A DNA stretch of 62,621 nucleotides, from NCBI RefSeq assembly GCF_018598225.1, contig NZ_JAHESF010000038.1, positions 1 through 62,621 on the forward strand, in the 5' to 3' direction. Positions 14,815-23,950 of the stretch are shown in pieces (position 1 is the first letter of the stretch; the number at the start of each line of letters is the position of its first letter). The position numbers and the translations under genes are program-made. The notes below the pieces were generated by a model, which saw only the letters and a list, made by a program, of their open reading frames with translations, did no database searches and was not told the origin of the DNA. This DNA comes from Chryseosolibacter histidinae (GTDB taxonomy: Bacteria; Bacteroidota; Bacteroidia; Cytophagales; Cyclobacteriaceae).

Positions 14815-17772
14815 TCACATCTCCCTCCGCTTCATTCCAAAAATGCTGGCGTGCCGGTTAAAGATGTTTTCAACGGCACGGGCACGGTCTCCTTCATCGT
14901 ATATATAGTAGATCCGCGCAACCTCTCTCACAATGGCCATCTGTAGCTGAAGCTTCTGGCCATATTGCCCGGTGTTCAGGTAATACGTGATGAGCTGATC
15001 GGCACGTTCCGCTAACGTATCGGCTATCCCCACTGCCTTTTCCCGTTCGCCAAGCTCAAATAGCAGCTGCGAGGTTTGCAGGTGAGTAATGTCGTAACGA
15101 ACGCCGCGGTCGGGCATCTTGTCAAGACTGAACAATATCACTTCCTTCGCTTTTGTGGTATCACCTTCCATCAGCAGCGCTGTGGCCAGGGAGTTGAAGT
15201 TGTTTCGGTGATTCTGAACGGCGCGACGGTAATCGTCGGTAAAATAGATGTCGGGATCGTTCAGGCCCCTGAACTGGAACTTCTTTGTCATGTTCTCATA
15301 GCTGGCTTCCGTGTTCACCAGGTCGTTCTGCGGGTCAGAGTTCAGCACGGGCAGGATGCGGTACGTATTGCCCTCGCGCACTGCATACGGTGTCAGGTCT
15401 ACGTTGAACTGAGCCAACGAAGTATTCGTGACATAGACAGGGCGTTGCCAATCGGCCGTTGCCAGCACGTCGAGCATGGCCAGATCCTTAAGCTCGAGGC
15501 CATTCTCCTTCAGGCGCAGGTGTATTTCGGGTACGATCAGGTGCTCCAGCGTTTTCGGAACCACGCCCAGTGAACGCACTTTCTCAACATCAACCTTCAG
15601 CACAATGTCGCGCGTGGGCACTACGTTGGCCGACGGATATACCAGCAATGCCTTGTGCTCTTTTTTGAGCAGCTCCAGGTAATCTTTCAGGTCCATGCTC
15701 GGGATCTTCATGTCATAGTAAGGCAGGTACGGATTGTTGGGGCCACCCTCTCGGTAGTTGTGCCTGGTGAGCGTGAAAGGAAATGGCTTCGATTCGTATC
15801 GCTGCCGCATGGCTTGCCCTACATACCAGTCGCTGTTGAAATAACTCGACACGATCACACGAACATCGGTGCGAACGCCTTCCACATCCTGCACATACCA
15901 TTGTGGAAAGGTGTCGTTATCACCACCCGTGAAAAGAATCGAGTCAGGCGCGCATGATTGCAGGTCGTTGATGGCCGTGTCAACCGAAAAATAACGTTTC
16001 GCACGATTGTGATCATCCCATCCGTCCTTCACCATCAGCAGCGGTGCCGAGAGGCAGATCAGGGTTGCAGCAATACCGGCCGTCCTTCTTGACTTGAAAA
16101 GTTTTGTAAGCCACTCCGATAGTGCGATCACGGCAAACCCGATCCAGAAGCAGTAAGCGTAATACGATCCCACATAAATATAATCGCGCTCCCGCGGCTC
16201 TACCGGCGGAGAGTTCAGGTAGATCACCAACGCCACACCCGTGAGCAAAAACAAAAGCGCGATGGCCAGAAAGTTTTTAGTGTTCTTCACCGACTGGTAA
16301 TACATGCCCACAAGCCCAAGCACAAAGGGAATCATAAAAAAATTATTTCTGCCCCTGTTCTCTGCCAGCGATGGCGGAAGCGCTTCGAACCACTGGCGCG
16401 GACTCAGCCACGTGGCGTTCTGATCGTCACTTTCGCGCCCGGCAAAGTTGAAAAAGAAGTACCGCACATACATCCATCCGATCTGGTGGGTGAACATGAA
16501 GCGCAGGTTATCGGTGAAGCTCGGCTTCTCCCCGGCGCGCAATCCCAGCAGATCCTGGTAGGTCTTGCGGTGACTCTCTTCCGTGCTCCAGATGCGTGGC
16601 AATATGGTTTGATCTTTCGCCGGGTACTTCACCGAAAGCTTGTGGTCAACCACCTCATACTTGTCTTTGCCTTTCGCGTACACCGGCGCCCCCTCTTCAA
16701 TACCTTCCATCTGCGCCGTAAAATACTGACCATACAGCAATGGACGCGTGCCATACTGCTCACGCTTAAGATATCGCACCACACGCATCACATCCGAAGG
16801 TTCGTTCTCATTGATGGGCGTATCGGCGTTGGAGCGGATCACCACCATGGCATAAGAAGAGTAGCCGATGAGGATAAACGACAATGCCAGCAGTGCCGTA
16901 TTGAGCAGCGGTTTCCGCTTTTGCTGTGTATAATAAATACCGTAGATCAGCATCGCCAGGATGATGATGCCGAAGAAAGAAGCACCCGAGCCGAAAGGAA
17001 GCCCAAGTGTATTCACAAAGAAGATCTCAAAGTTGCCAGCCACAGACGGAAGACCAGGGATGATGAGCTCGAAAATGGTGAAGATGATCAGCAGGCCTGT
17101 AAGCAAGGTTGCCACAACGCCCCACGTACCTGGTTTGTACTTTTTAAAATAATAGATGAGTGCCAGGGCAGGAACAGCCACAAGGTTGAGCAGGTGCACG
17201 CCGATGGAGAGGCCCATCATGTAAAAGATGAAGATCAGCCAACGGTTTGCCCGCGACTCGTCTTCCATAGCCTGCCACTTGAGCATGGCCCACACCACGA
17301 AGGCAGTGAAGAACGACGATATGGAGTAGACCTCTGCTTCCGCTGCCGAAAACCACGCTGAGTCGGCAAACGTATAGGCTAGCGCGCCGGTCAACCCTGC
17401 CCCTACCAGCACCAACGCCTGGTCTGCGGTAAGCGCCTCCGGCGTATTGATCTTCATCAGCCTGCGACCCAACAAGGTGATGGACCAGAACAGGAACATG
17501 GACGTGAAAGCGCCGGCAAGCACACTGCTGAAATTGATCCAGTAGGCCACCGCCGTTACATCGCCGAACGAGAGAAAAGAAAACAGCCTGCCAATGAGCA
17601 GAAAGAAAGGTGCACCCGGCGGATGTGGCACCTGAAGTTTATACGATGCCGCAATGAACTCCCCGCAATCCCAGAAGCTCGCCGTAGGCTCCATGGTAAT
17701 CCAGTATACAATAAGCGTAATGACAAATACCGCCCAGCCCGAAAGGTTGTTATATTTTTGAAAGTTAATCAT
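14815..17772 (-). CDS. DUF2723 family membrane protein (putative O-mannosyltransferase-like glycosyltransferase)
   Basis: From ATG 17772 the protein has 985 residues. The N-terminus is the DUF2723 signature: WITMEPTASFWDCGEFIAAS, then LQVPHPPGAPFFLLIGR. About ten membrane helices follow within the first 600 residues, and a soluble C-terminal part ends with TPR-like helices (LLFELGEREKAVGIADTLAE). The DCGE acidic residues in the first loop resemble the catalytic Asp/Glu region of GT-C enzymes, so transfer of a sugar from a lipid carrier is likely; O-glycosylation of secreted proteins is common in Bacteroidota. The first 27 residues of the longer frame (from 17853) come from an AGATGTGAGATG-type repeat, so the later start is preferred. 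Confidence 0.85.
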   Translation of the reverse strand: MINFQKYNNLSGWAVFVITLIVYWITMEPTASFWDCGEFIAASYKLQVPHPPGAPFFLLIGRLFSFLSFGDVTAVAYWINFSSVLAGAFTSMFLFWSITLLGRRLMKINTPEALTADQALVLVGAGLTGALAYTFADSAWFSAAEAEVYSISSFFTAFVVWAMLKWQAMEDESRANRWLIFIFYMMGLSIGVHLLNLVAVPALALIYYFKKYKPGTWGVVATLLTGLLIIFTIFELIIPGLPSVAGNFEIFFVNTLGLPFGSGASFFGIIILAMLIYGIYYTQQKRKPLLNTALLALSFILIGYSSYAMVVIRSNADTPINENEPSDVMRVVRYLKREQYGTRPLLYGQYFTAQMEGIEEGAPVYAKGKDKYEVVDHKLSVKYPAKDQTILPRIWSTEESHRKTYQDLLGLRAGEKPSFTDNLRFMFTHQIGWMYVRYFFFNFAGRESDDQNATWLSPRQWFEALPPSLAENRGRNNFFMIPFVLGLVGMYYQSVKNTKNFLAIALLFLLTGVALVIYLNSPPVEPRERDYIYVGSYYAYCFWIGFAVIALSEWLTKLFKSRRTAGIAATLICLSAPLLMVKDGWDDHNRAKRYFSVDTAINDLQSCAPDSILFTGGDNDTFPQWYVQDVEGVRTDVRVIVSSYFNSDWYVGQAMRQRYESKPFPFTLTRHNYREGGPNNPYLPYYDMKIPSMDLKDYLELLKKEHKALLVYPSANVVPTRDIVLKVDVEKVRSLGVVPKTLEHLIVPEIHLRLKENGLELKDLAMLDVLATADWQRPVYVTNTSLAQFNVDLTPYAVREGNTYRILPVLNSDPQNDLVNTEASYENMTKKFQFRGLNDPDIYFTDDYRRAVQNHRNNFNSLATALLMEGDTTKAKEVILFSLDKMPDRGVRYDITHLQTSQLLFELGEREKAVGIADTLAERADQLITYYLNTGQYGQKLQLQMAIVREVARIYYIYDEGDRARAVENIFNRHASIFGMKRREM

Positions 17773-17930
17773 GATTGATTCTTTAGTGAGATATGAGATG
17801 TGAGATGTTAGACATGAGATAAAAGACACGAGATATTTCTCGGGTCCGCTCATATTTCACAACTCAAAATGAATGATGTATAAGTTGCCCTGGCAACTTA
17901 TGGTTTGTCTGTACAGACTTAAGAAGGGAT

Positions 17931-18473
17931 CTAAGCGCGCTCAGGCGGATGGACGATGGACGTCTCGAATGTGTCGATGAGCACACAGACGTGGCTTTCC
18001 TTGCGCACAGCCTGTTCATAACCCGGCGACCACGATTGCAACGAGAACGGGCGTATAAAATATTCTTTGATGAACAGCGGAAGGATCGTGGCGTGCTGGC
18101 CCTGGTCGGAGGTTTCGTCGCTAAAGGTTTTTACATAATCAACCAGGGCATCGTTAAGGGCCGTGCCCACTTTGTCTTTGATGTAAACGATGTGAAAGGT
18201 ATCGCGGAAAAGGCGTTGTTTGATGAGGCGGTATACTTTGCCGTTGCGTTTGAAGTCGCCATCCACACGTTCAAAGGTTTCTGAAGAATAGCCATTGGGC
18301 GCGCGAAACGGGATCTTGAGCACCTCGGCCTCGTCAGCGTTATAGGTGCCGGCATCGAACTGGCTGATCAGGTCACGGGTGTTCTTGTATTGCAGACCGA
18401 GAAACAGTCCGTAATACCCCATCACATTCAGCAGAATGAGTGCAACGAATAACGATGAAACCAGTTTTTTCAA
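17931..18473 (-). CDS. Conserved hypothetical protein with N-terminal membrane anchor
   Basis: No ATG fits the start, but a TTG at 18473 gives 180 residues beginning (M)KKLVSSLFVALILLNVMGYY, a clear single membrane anchor. The remainder is soluble (AEVLKIPFRAPNGYSSETFE, RVDGDFKRNGKVYRLIKQRL, DTFHIVYIKDKVGTALNDAL). I do not recognise a domain. The longer frame to 18614 lacks protein-like character upstream of the anchor and would run into the promoter of the divergent AsmA gene, whose start is 150 nt away. It probably faces the periplasm. The existence of the gene is likely; its function is unknown. Confidence 0.65.
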   Translation of the reverse strand: MKKLVSSLFVALILLNVMGYYGLFLGLQYKNTRDLISQFDAGTYNADEAEVLKIPFRAPNGYSSETFERVDGDFKRNGKVYRLIKQRLFRDTFHIVYIKDKVGTALNDALVDYVKTFSDETSDQGQHATILPLFIKEYFIRPFSLQSWSPGYEQAVRKESHVCVLIDTFETSIVHPPERA

Positions 18474-18623
18474 ATCGCGGCTTTCAAAGGTGCCCTGACA
18501 AAGATAATACGAAAGTCCGGATTCCCTTGTTCGGCTGCCGGTTTGCCCCGACTGCGGGTTTTTTCGGGCAAATCCCTGCTGGTTTGAATTTTGCCTGTAT
18601 TTTTGCCAAACCATTAGCTAAGC

Positions 18624-21107
18624 TTGAAAACACTTCGAAGGGTACTTTTTTACACATTGCTGACTGCCGGCGTGCTGGTGGTTGCCCTTGTCGCATCTGT
18701 TTTCCTGTTCAAAGAGCGGATCATCAATCATTTTATCCGCGAAGCCAACAAGCAGCTCAGCACTCCCGTGAAGATCGGCAAGATCGATGTATCCGTATTC
18801 CAGCAGTTTCCGCTCATGTCTATTGTGCTCACCGACGTGCATGTGGAAGACAGCCACGAGGGGCAATACCCGCTGCTCACCGCGCGGCGCATCGCCTTCC
18901 AGATGAATCCCATCGAAGTATGGCAAGGCACTTATGCCATCAGCGGCCTGAAGATCACCGGCAGCGAAACCAACCTGAAGATCAATGCCAAAGGAGAGAA
19001 TAATTATACGGTCGTAAAAAAAAGTGAGACTACCGGCAAGAGCAGCATCAGCTTTGAGCTGAAGAACGTTGACCTCACCGACACCAGGGTGCACTATCTC
19101 GATATGCGCCTCAAGCAGGATTTCACCTTCACCAGCACCAACATGGTGGCTTCCATCCATTCGCATGACAATCTTTACGACATCCGGGCCGACGGACAAC
19201 TGACTACCGAAAAGATCCAGGTTGAGCAAAATTCTTTCCTCGGCGGAAAGTCGTTCATCATCGCCAGCGAGCTTACATACGACGATCAAAACAAATCGCT
19301 CACCATCAGGCCCTCGTCGCTCAAGCTGAAAAGCGCTTCCTTCTCCATCACGGGCGACTATTCCTGGAAAGAGAAGAACCTCATCAACCTGCAGGCTAAG
19401 GGAGAGAACACCGACATCCAGACGCTGATCTCACTGCTGCCAGGCGCTTTATCAGAAAAGCTTGAGAAGTATCAGAGCAAAGGCGCTATATACTTCAACG
19501 GCCGGCTCAGGGGCGAGATCAGCAAAACAAAAAGTCCGGGTGTTTCCGTCGATTTCGGATTTAACAACGCCACGCTTTATCATCCTGAGTACAAATCGCG
19601 GATCGAAGAAGCAAGCATCGAAGGCTCTTTTGCCAGTGGCGACCTGGGCAACGTAAGGCAGGCGTCGCTGGTGCTGAAAAACATTTCGGGCAAGCTCAAC
19701 GACGAGAGCTTCAAGGCCAACTTCGTGATCAATGACTTTGTCGATCCGGAAGTGATCTGCAACTTCAAGGGCAAGGTCGATGCGCCTGCTGTGCTGAGCT
19801 TCTACCCCATTGAAACGCTGAAGAATGTGACCGGATCGCTGCTGGTGGATGTAGCCTTCGAAGGAAAGATCGGCCTGCTCAAGAACAAGGCCACCGCACA
19901 GCGTGTTTCCACCCAGGGAACCGTAGCGCTTCAGGATATCAATCTCGATTACGGGAAAGAAAAAATTCCATTGCAGCACCTTACGGGCGATCTCCAGTTC
20001 AGCAACAACGACCTGGCGCTGAGCAACGTTTCGGGCAAGCTCGGCAGGTCCGACTTTATGCTGAATGGTTTTTTCAAGAACATCATCACCTTTGTGCTCT
20101 TCGAGAACCAGCCCATCGGCATCGAGACCGATTTGAAAGCTGACTTCATAGACCTCGACCAATTGTTTGCCATTAGCTTTGGCGATCCAACAGAAGGCAA
20201 AGATCAGCAGTACACCTTCAGCATCTCCCCGAACATCAGCCTCAACTTCAACTGCGATGTACGGTCGCTGCAATACAAACGCTTCCATGCACGGCAGGTA
20301 AAGGGCGATCTGCTTGTGAAGAACGAGATGGCCGTGTCAAGAAATCTTTCGCTGCGAACCATGGGTGGCGACCTGCAGATCTCCGGTATCATCGACGCCC
20401 AGAACAATAAGGCGATTGACGTTGTTACCACGGCAAAATTCAACGGCATCCATGTAGACAGCGTCTTTTATGTGTTCGAAAATTTTAAACAGGATTTCAT
20501 CCAGGATAAACACCTGAAAGGCCAGGCTTCCGCCGATGTGAACCTGGAGGTAACGGTAGATCAGCACCTGAAAATGTTCCCGGAGACCCTGATCGCCGAC
20601 ATCGGCGCCACCATCCGCAAGGGTGAGCTCAACAACTTCGAGCCTATGAAAAAACTGAGCCGCTACCTTGACGATGAAGGATTGAGCAAGCTGCGTTTTT
20701 CTGACATTAAGAACGACATCCACATCGAAAACAAAACCATCTATATCCCGCAGATGGCGGTACGCAGCAATGTTACCGACATCACCATCAGCGGCACGCA
20801 CACGTTCGATCAGCACATCGATTACAGGCTCGTGACGCCCCTCCGTAAGAAGAAACCGAAAGATTCTGAAGCGGAGCTGGCCATGGAAGACGACCAGAAA
20901 GGGCAAACCAGGCTGTTCCTGAAGATCACCGGCACCACCGATGATTACCGCATCGCTTACGACACGGAGGCCGTGAAGAAAAAGATCATCAGCGACCTGA
21001 AAAAAGAAGTACAGGAGCTGAAAGATGCCTTCAGGACCAAAGGCAAGAAGAAACAGAAGGAAGTAGAGCTACAAAAGGACGAATATTTCGACTGGGACCA
21101 GCAATGA
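18624..21107 (+). CDS. AsmA family protein
   Basis: This 827-residue protein begins at TTG 18624 with a membrane anchor (RVLFYTLLTAGVLVVALVAS). The AsmA-type opening follows at once: QLSTPVKIGKIDVSVFQQFP, LMSIVLTDVHVED and YPLLTARRIAFQMN. Long stretches of short beta strands follow, and the C-terminal AsmA_2-like segment contains RLDVSDIHI-type repeats (LRFSDIKNDIHIENKTIYIP, then MAVRSNVTDITISGTHTFD). AsmA/TamB-type proteins are thought to bridge the periplasm and move phospholipids to the outer membrane. The end is highly charged (KKKIISDLKKEVQELKD). TATTTTTG at 18598-18605 fits the Bacteroidota -7 consensus, but no well-placed -33 was found. Confidence 0.85.
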   Translation: MKTLRRVLFYTLLTAGVLVVALVASVFLFKERIINHFIREANKQLSTPVKIGKIDVSVFQQFPLMSIVLTDVHVEDSHEGQYPLLTARRIAFQMNPIEVWQGTYAISGLKITGSETNLKINAKGENNYTVVKKSETTGKSSISFELKNVDLTDTRVHYLDMRLKQDFTFTSTNMVASIHSHDNLYDIRADGQLTTEKIQVEQNSFLGGKSFIIASELTYDDQNKSLTIRPSSLKLKSASFSITGDYSWKEKNLINLQAKGENTDIQTLISLLPGALSEKLEKYQSKGAIYFNGRLRGEISKTKSPGVSVDFGFNNATLYHPEYKSRIEEASIEGSFASGDLGNVRQASLVLKNISGKLNDESFKANFVINDFVDPEVICNFKGKVDAPAVLSFYPIETLKNVTGSLLVDVAFEGKIGLLKNKATAQRVSTQGTVALQDINLDYGKEKIPLQHLTGDLQFSNNDLALSNVSGKLGRSDFMLNGFFKNIITFVLFENQPIGIETDLKADFIDLDQLFAISFGDPTEGKDQQYTFSISPNISLNFNCDVRSLQYKRFHARQVKGDLLVKNEMAVSRNLSLRTMGGDLQISGIIDAQNNKAIDVVTTAKFNGIHVDSVFYVFENFKQDFIQDKHLKGQASADVNLEVTVDQHLKMFPETLIADIGATIRKGELNNFEPMKKLSRYLDDEGLSKLRFSDIKNDIHIENKTIYIPQMAVRSNVTDITISGTHTFDQHIDYRLVTPLRKKKPKDSEAELAMEDDQKGQTRLFLKITGTTDDYRIAYDTEAVKKKIISDLKKEVQELKDAFRTKGKKKQKEVELQKDEYFDWDQQ

Positions 21108-21218
21108 TCACAACGTTTCGCCTACCATATAGCTCGATTTGTGCGATTAGTCGATTTTATTTTTCTTGCCGGCAACTTTCTGTCTTTTTTGTAATTTATA
21201 TCATGCTTTCGATCTCCT

Positions 21219-21608
21219 ATGCAGGCTGAGAAGACTTTTCTGGTAATTGACGACAGCTACATAGACAGGCTCGTGTCAGGCATGCTGATCAAACGGACGT
21301 TCGATATTACAGACGTGCACGAGGTCAGTGGTGGAAAACAGGCGCTGGAGTGGCTGCGCTCACACGCTTACAAAAAGGAAAATAACCTCATCATCCTGCT
21401 CGATATCATGATGCCGCAAATGAACGGCTTCGAGTTCCTGGAACAGTTCGAAAAGCTTGACAGTCCGCTGAAGGAAAAAACCACCATCGTGATGCTTTCC
21501 TCCACGCTAGACCACCACGACATCACCCGCGCAAGAGAGCATCAGTACGTGAGAAAGCTGTTGAGTAAACCTCTTTCGGCGAATGAGTTAAGAGAATTCG
21601 TTGAATAG
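21219..21608 (+). CDS. Single-domain response regulator (CheY-like receiver)
   Basis: The 129-residue protein is a stand-alone receiver domain. The acidic pair is in VIDDSYIDRL (near residues 9-11), the phosphoacceptor Asp in IILLDIMMPQMNGFEFLEQF (about residue 63), the conserved Thr/Ser in MLSSTLD and the Lys in LLSKPLSANEL. With no output domain, it should pass the phosphoryl signal to a partner or act by binding, as CheY-type proteins do. No histidine kinase lies in the window. The stop codon lies at the start of a TCCACAG-type repeat, and the next gene converges on it. Confidence 0.92.
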   Translation: MQAEKTFLVIDDSYIDRLVSGMLIKRTFDITDVHEVSGGKQALEWLRSHAYKKENNLIILLDIMMPQMNGFEFLEQFEKLDSPLKEKTTIVMLSSTLDHHDITRAREHQYVRKLLSKPLSANELREFVE

Positions 21609-21875
21609 TCCACAGACCACGGTCACAGTCCACAGCAGTACCCCCTTCTGGAACCCGTATCCTGAGCTGAATCTCATACAACGGAAAACATGTGAACGAA
21701 GGATCCCCCGGACGTTAGTGCGTACTTAATTCGTACACCTGTTTCAAGCTGTGCACTTTGTTTATATGGGGATTCTTCGCGCGCGCCAGCCTTACGCACA
21801 TGCTTCGCTCAGAATACCGGTCTCAAGAGTGGGAGCACTGAACGGCCGTGGACCGTCGACTGTGGACCGTGGACT
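21607..21875. repeat. Inverted pair of GTGGACC-phrase runs between convergent genes
   Basis: AGTCCACAGACCACGGTCAC and further TCCACAG phrases (21607-21636) begin at the response-regulator stop. Inverted phrases CGGCCGTGGACCGTCGACTG to GTGGACTCC (21840-21875) begin 2 nt from the DUF2461 stop on the other strand. The two runs are complementary over most phrases and could form a long imperfect stem enclosing dispersed-repeat copy 4. Confidence 0.65.
21648..21740 (-). repeat. Dispersed intergenic repeat family, copy 4 (inverted)
   Basis: In reverse complement this reads CAGGTGTACGAATTAAGTAC, a CACTAAC block, GGGGGATCCTTCGTTCACAT and GCTCAGGATACGGGTTCC, matching the second half of copy 3 at 11776-11945. 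It is the only copy found in the core part of the window. Confidence 0.7.
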
Positions 21876-21877
21876 CC

Positions 21878-22537
21878 TCAAGCTATCGCCTCTCTTATAA
21901 AATCATTCAGCGGTTTGATCTCTTTGGCATGGGCCGCCACCGTTTTCATGAACTTTTTATCAGTCACATCTTTGTCGCTGTAATTATACGACACAATAAA
22001 ACTTTTGTGCTTCAGCAGCTCGATGTGCGGATGGTCTTTGGCGTATCCCTTGGGCATGGTTTTGAGCTTGTCGAAATCATCGAAGCCCTTGAACAGCTTC
22101 TTGAATGATTTGCTGTTCATTACCTTCATGAGCTTGTCTGCATTGTAGTCGATCTCCTGGCGCACCTTGGCAAGGTTGGCTGCATCGGGCATATAGATAC
22201 CGCCGGCCACAAAACTTTTACCGGGCTCGATGTGAATGTAATAGCCCGGTTCCTGCACCAGCTTGCCATTGGGCGAAAAGCCCGCCCCCATGTTCACCTT
22301 GTATGGACTTTTGTCTTTGCTGAAACGCACGTCGCGATAAATTCTGAACGGAAGTTTTTTGGGATCGAGACCCGCAAGCCCTTCGTCAAATTTTGTCATC
22401 TCTTTCAGGAGCCCGGTGATAAAGTCTTCAAAGCCCTGCTTGGCTTCGAGGTAACGCGGCTTGTTCTTTTCGAACCACGTGCGGTCGTTGTTCTTGCTGA
22501 GATCCTTGAGGAATTTTAAAATGAATTCGAAGTTCAT
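21878..22537 (-). CDS. DUF2461 domain-containing protein
   Basis: The 219-residue protein shows the complete DUF2461 pattern: ILKFLKDLSKNNDRTWFEKN, KQGFEDFITGLL, PFRIYRDVRFSKDKSPYKVN, GYYIHIEPGKSFVAGGIYMP and a closing HPHIELLKHKSFIVSYNYSD. The family is widespread in Bacteroidota and other bacteria, and its function is unknown. The length is typical. The start at 22537 lies 13 nt downstream of the murF stop, so the two genes are probably cotranscribed, murF first. The stop is directly followed by a GGAGTCCACGG-type repeat. Confidence 0.9.
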   Translation of the reverse strand: MNFEFILKFLKDLSKNNDRTWFEKNKPRYLEAKQGFEDFITGLLKEMTKFDEGLAGLDPKKLPFRIYRDVRFSKDKSPYKVNMGAGFSPNGKLVQEPGYYIHIEPGKSFVAGGIYMPDAANLAKVRQEIDYNADKLMKVMNSKSFKKLFKGFDDFDKLKTMPKGYAKDHPHIELLKHKSFIVSYNYSDKDVTDKKFMKTVAAHAKEIKPLNDFIREAIA

Positions 22538-22550
22538 ATGTGGGGTTATT

Positions 22551-23837
22551 TTAAAGATATTCTACAACGGTCTCGAGACCGATGCCACGCGACGCCTTGA
22601 CGAGAACCGTGGCGCCACTCACGGGATATTGCTTCAGCTCCTGCACCAGCTCGTCTTTCTTGGGGAAGTATTTTGCGTTGGGGATCTCATGCAGCGCCGA
22701 TTTGAAGAGGGTTCCGCATAAGTAAACATGTTCGAAGCCTTTTTCCTTTATCAATTTTCCGATGGCCCGGTGCTCTTTATCTGCTTCGCCTTCAAGCTCG
22801 AACATATCGCCGAGGATGAGCACTTTTTTTGAAGCCTTCATTGCAGCAAGGTTCTCGATGGCGGCCTGCATCGAGCTGGGATTTGCATTGTAGGCGTCGA
22901 GGATGATGGTGTTGCTTCCCTTCTGCACCACCTGTGAGCGCATATTGCCGGGCACGTATTCGGCCACGGCCTGGTTGGCGAGCTTCGCCTCAACGCCGAA
23001 GTATTTGCCGATGCACAGTGCCGCGGCCATGTTCTCGAAATTATAAGCGCCGATGAGGTTGGTCTGCACAACGTCTCCGTTATCGGCCCTGAACTTCACC
23101 ATCGGGTCGGCGCTGATAAATTCCGCCTGATAGTAGTCTCCTTTCGCAGGATAAAAAACCGGCTCCTTGAATCGCTTCGCCATGTTGGCCAGCAGCGGAT
23201 TCTGCGAGTTGATGAAGGCGGTGCCGTTGTGGGTGATCAGGTGCTGGAAGATCTCAGACTTTCCCCGCACAATGTTGTCGAACCCACCGAAAGTTCCGAT
23301 GTGTGCTTTGCCGATGTTGGTGATGAATCCATGCGTGGGATTAGCGATCTCACACAGCAGCGCGATCTCGCCCAGGTGGTTGGCGCCCATTTCAACCACA
23401 GCAACCTCAACGGTGGTGTCGATGGCCAGGATGGTGAGCGGCACACCGATGTGGTTGTTCAGGTTGCCGCGGGTGGCGTAGGTCCTGAATTTTTTGCTGA
23501 GCACGGCGTTGAGCAATTCCTTGCTCGTGGTTTTGCCGTTAGAGCCGGTGAGTGCCACCACGGGTATCGTCAGCTGGTCGCGGTGAAAGCGGGCCAGCTT
23601 CTGAAGTGCCTGCAGCACATCGGGCACAAGAATGAAGCGGTCGTCTTTCTGATACTTCTCTTCGTCTATCACTGCATACCGGGCGCCTTTGCTCAGGGCT
23701 TCTGCGGCAAACTCGTTGGCGTTGAACTTGTCGCCACGAAGGGCGAAGAATACCGAATCAGGGGTGATCTGGCGTGTGTCGGTAGAAATTTTTTTGTGCT
23801 CGGAATATTTCTGGTATAATTTTTCGATTTCTATCAT
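22551..23837 (-). CDS. murF: UDP-N-acetylmuramoyl-tripeptide--D-alanyl-D-alanine ligase
   Basis: The 428-residue enzyme adds D-Ala-D-Ala to UDP-MurNAc-tripeptide in the cytoplasm, the last cytosolic step in building the peptidoglycan precursor. The N-terminal UMP-binding region contains ISTDTRQITPDSVFFALRG. The ATP-binding loop is VVALTGSNGKTTSKELL, with GSNGKTT at residues 98-104. The central domain has VVEMGANHLGEIALL, ITNIGKAHIGTFGG and the carbamylated-lysine-type segment. The C-terminal domain has ILDAYNANPSSMQAA and VLILGDMFELEGEADKEH. The length is normal for Bacteroidota. It is the first gene of a two-gene minus-strand unit with the DUF2461 gene. Confidence 0.95.
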   Translation of the reverse strand: MIEIEKLYQKYSEHKKISTDTRQITPDSVFFALRGDKFNANEFAAEALSKGARYAVIDEEKYQKDDRFILVPDVLQALQKLARFHRDQLTIPVVALTGSNGKTTSKELLNAVLSKKFRTYATRGNLNNHIGVPLTILAIDTTVEVAVVEMGANHLGEIALLCEIANPTHGFITNIGKAHIGTFGGFDNIVRGKSEIFQHLITHNGTAFINSQNPLLANMAKRFKEPVFYPAKGDYYQAEFISADPMVKFRADNGDVVQTNLIGAYNFENMAAALCIGKYFGVEAKLANQAVAEYVPGNMRSQVVQKGSNTIILDAYNANPSSMQAAIENLAAMKASKKVLILGDMFELEGEADKEHRAIGKLIKEKGFEHVYLCGTLFKSALHEIPNAKYFPKKDELVQELKQYPVSGATVLVKASRGIGLETVVEYL

Positions 23838-23950
23838 AAATGGCAGTATAAGATGGAAGTCCGGTACAATATTATTGCCGCCGGCACGTATCTTTAAGGC
23901 AAGATAACAGCTCGGTCCCGGTGAACGTTATCGAAGAAAGAAAAATTTTA

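Noticed and set aside
16486-17361. 291-codon plus-strand frame
   Set aside because: Antisense to the DUF2723 gene, His/Arg-rich, no recognisable domain.
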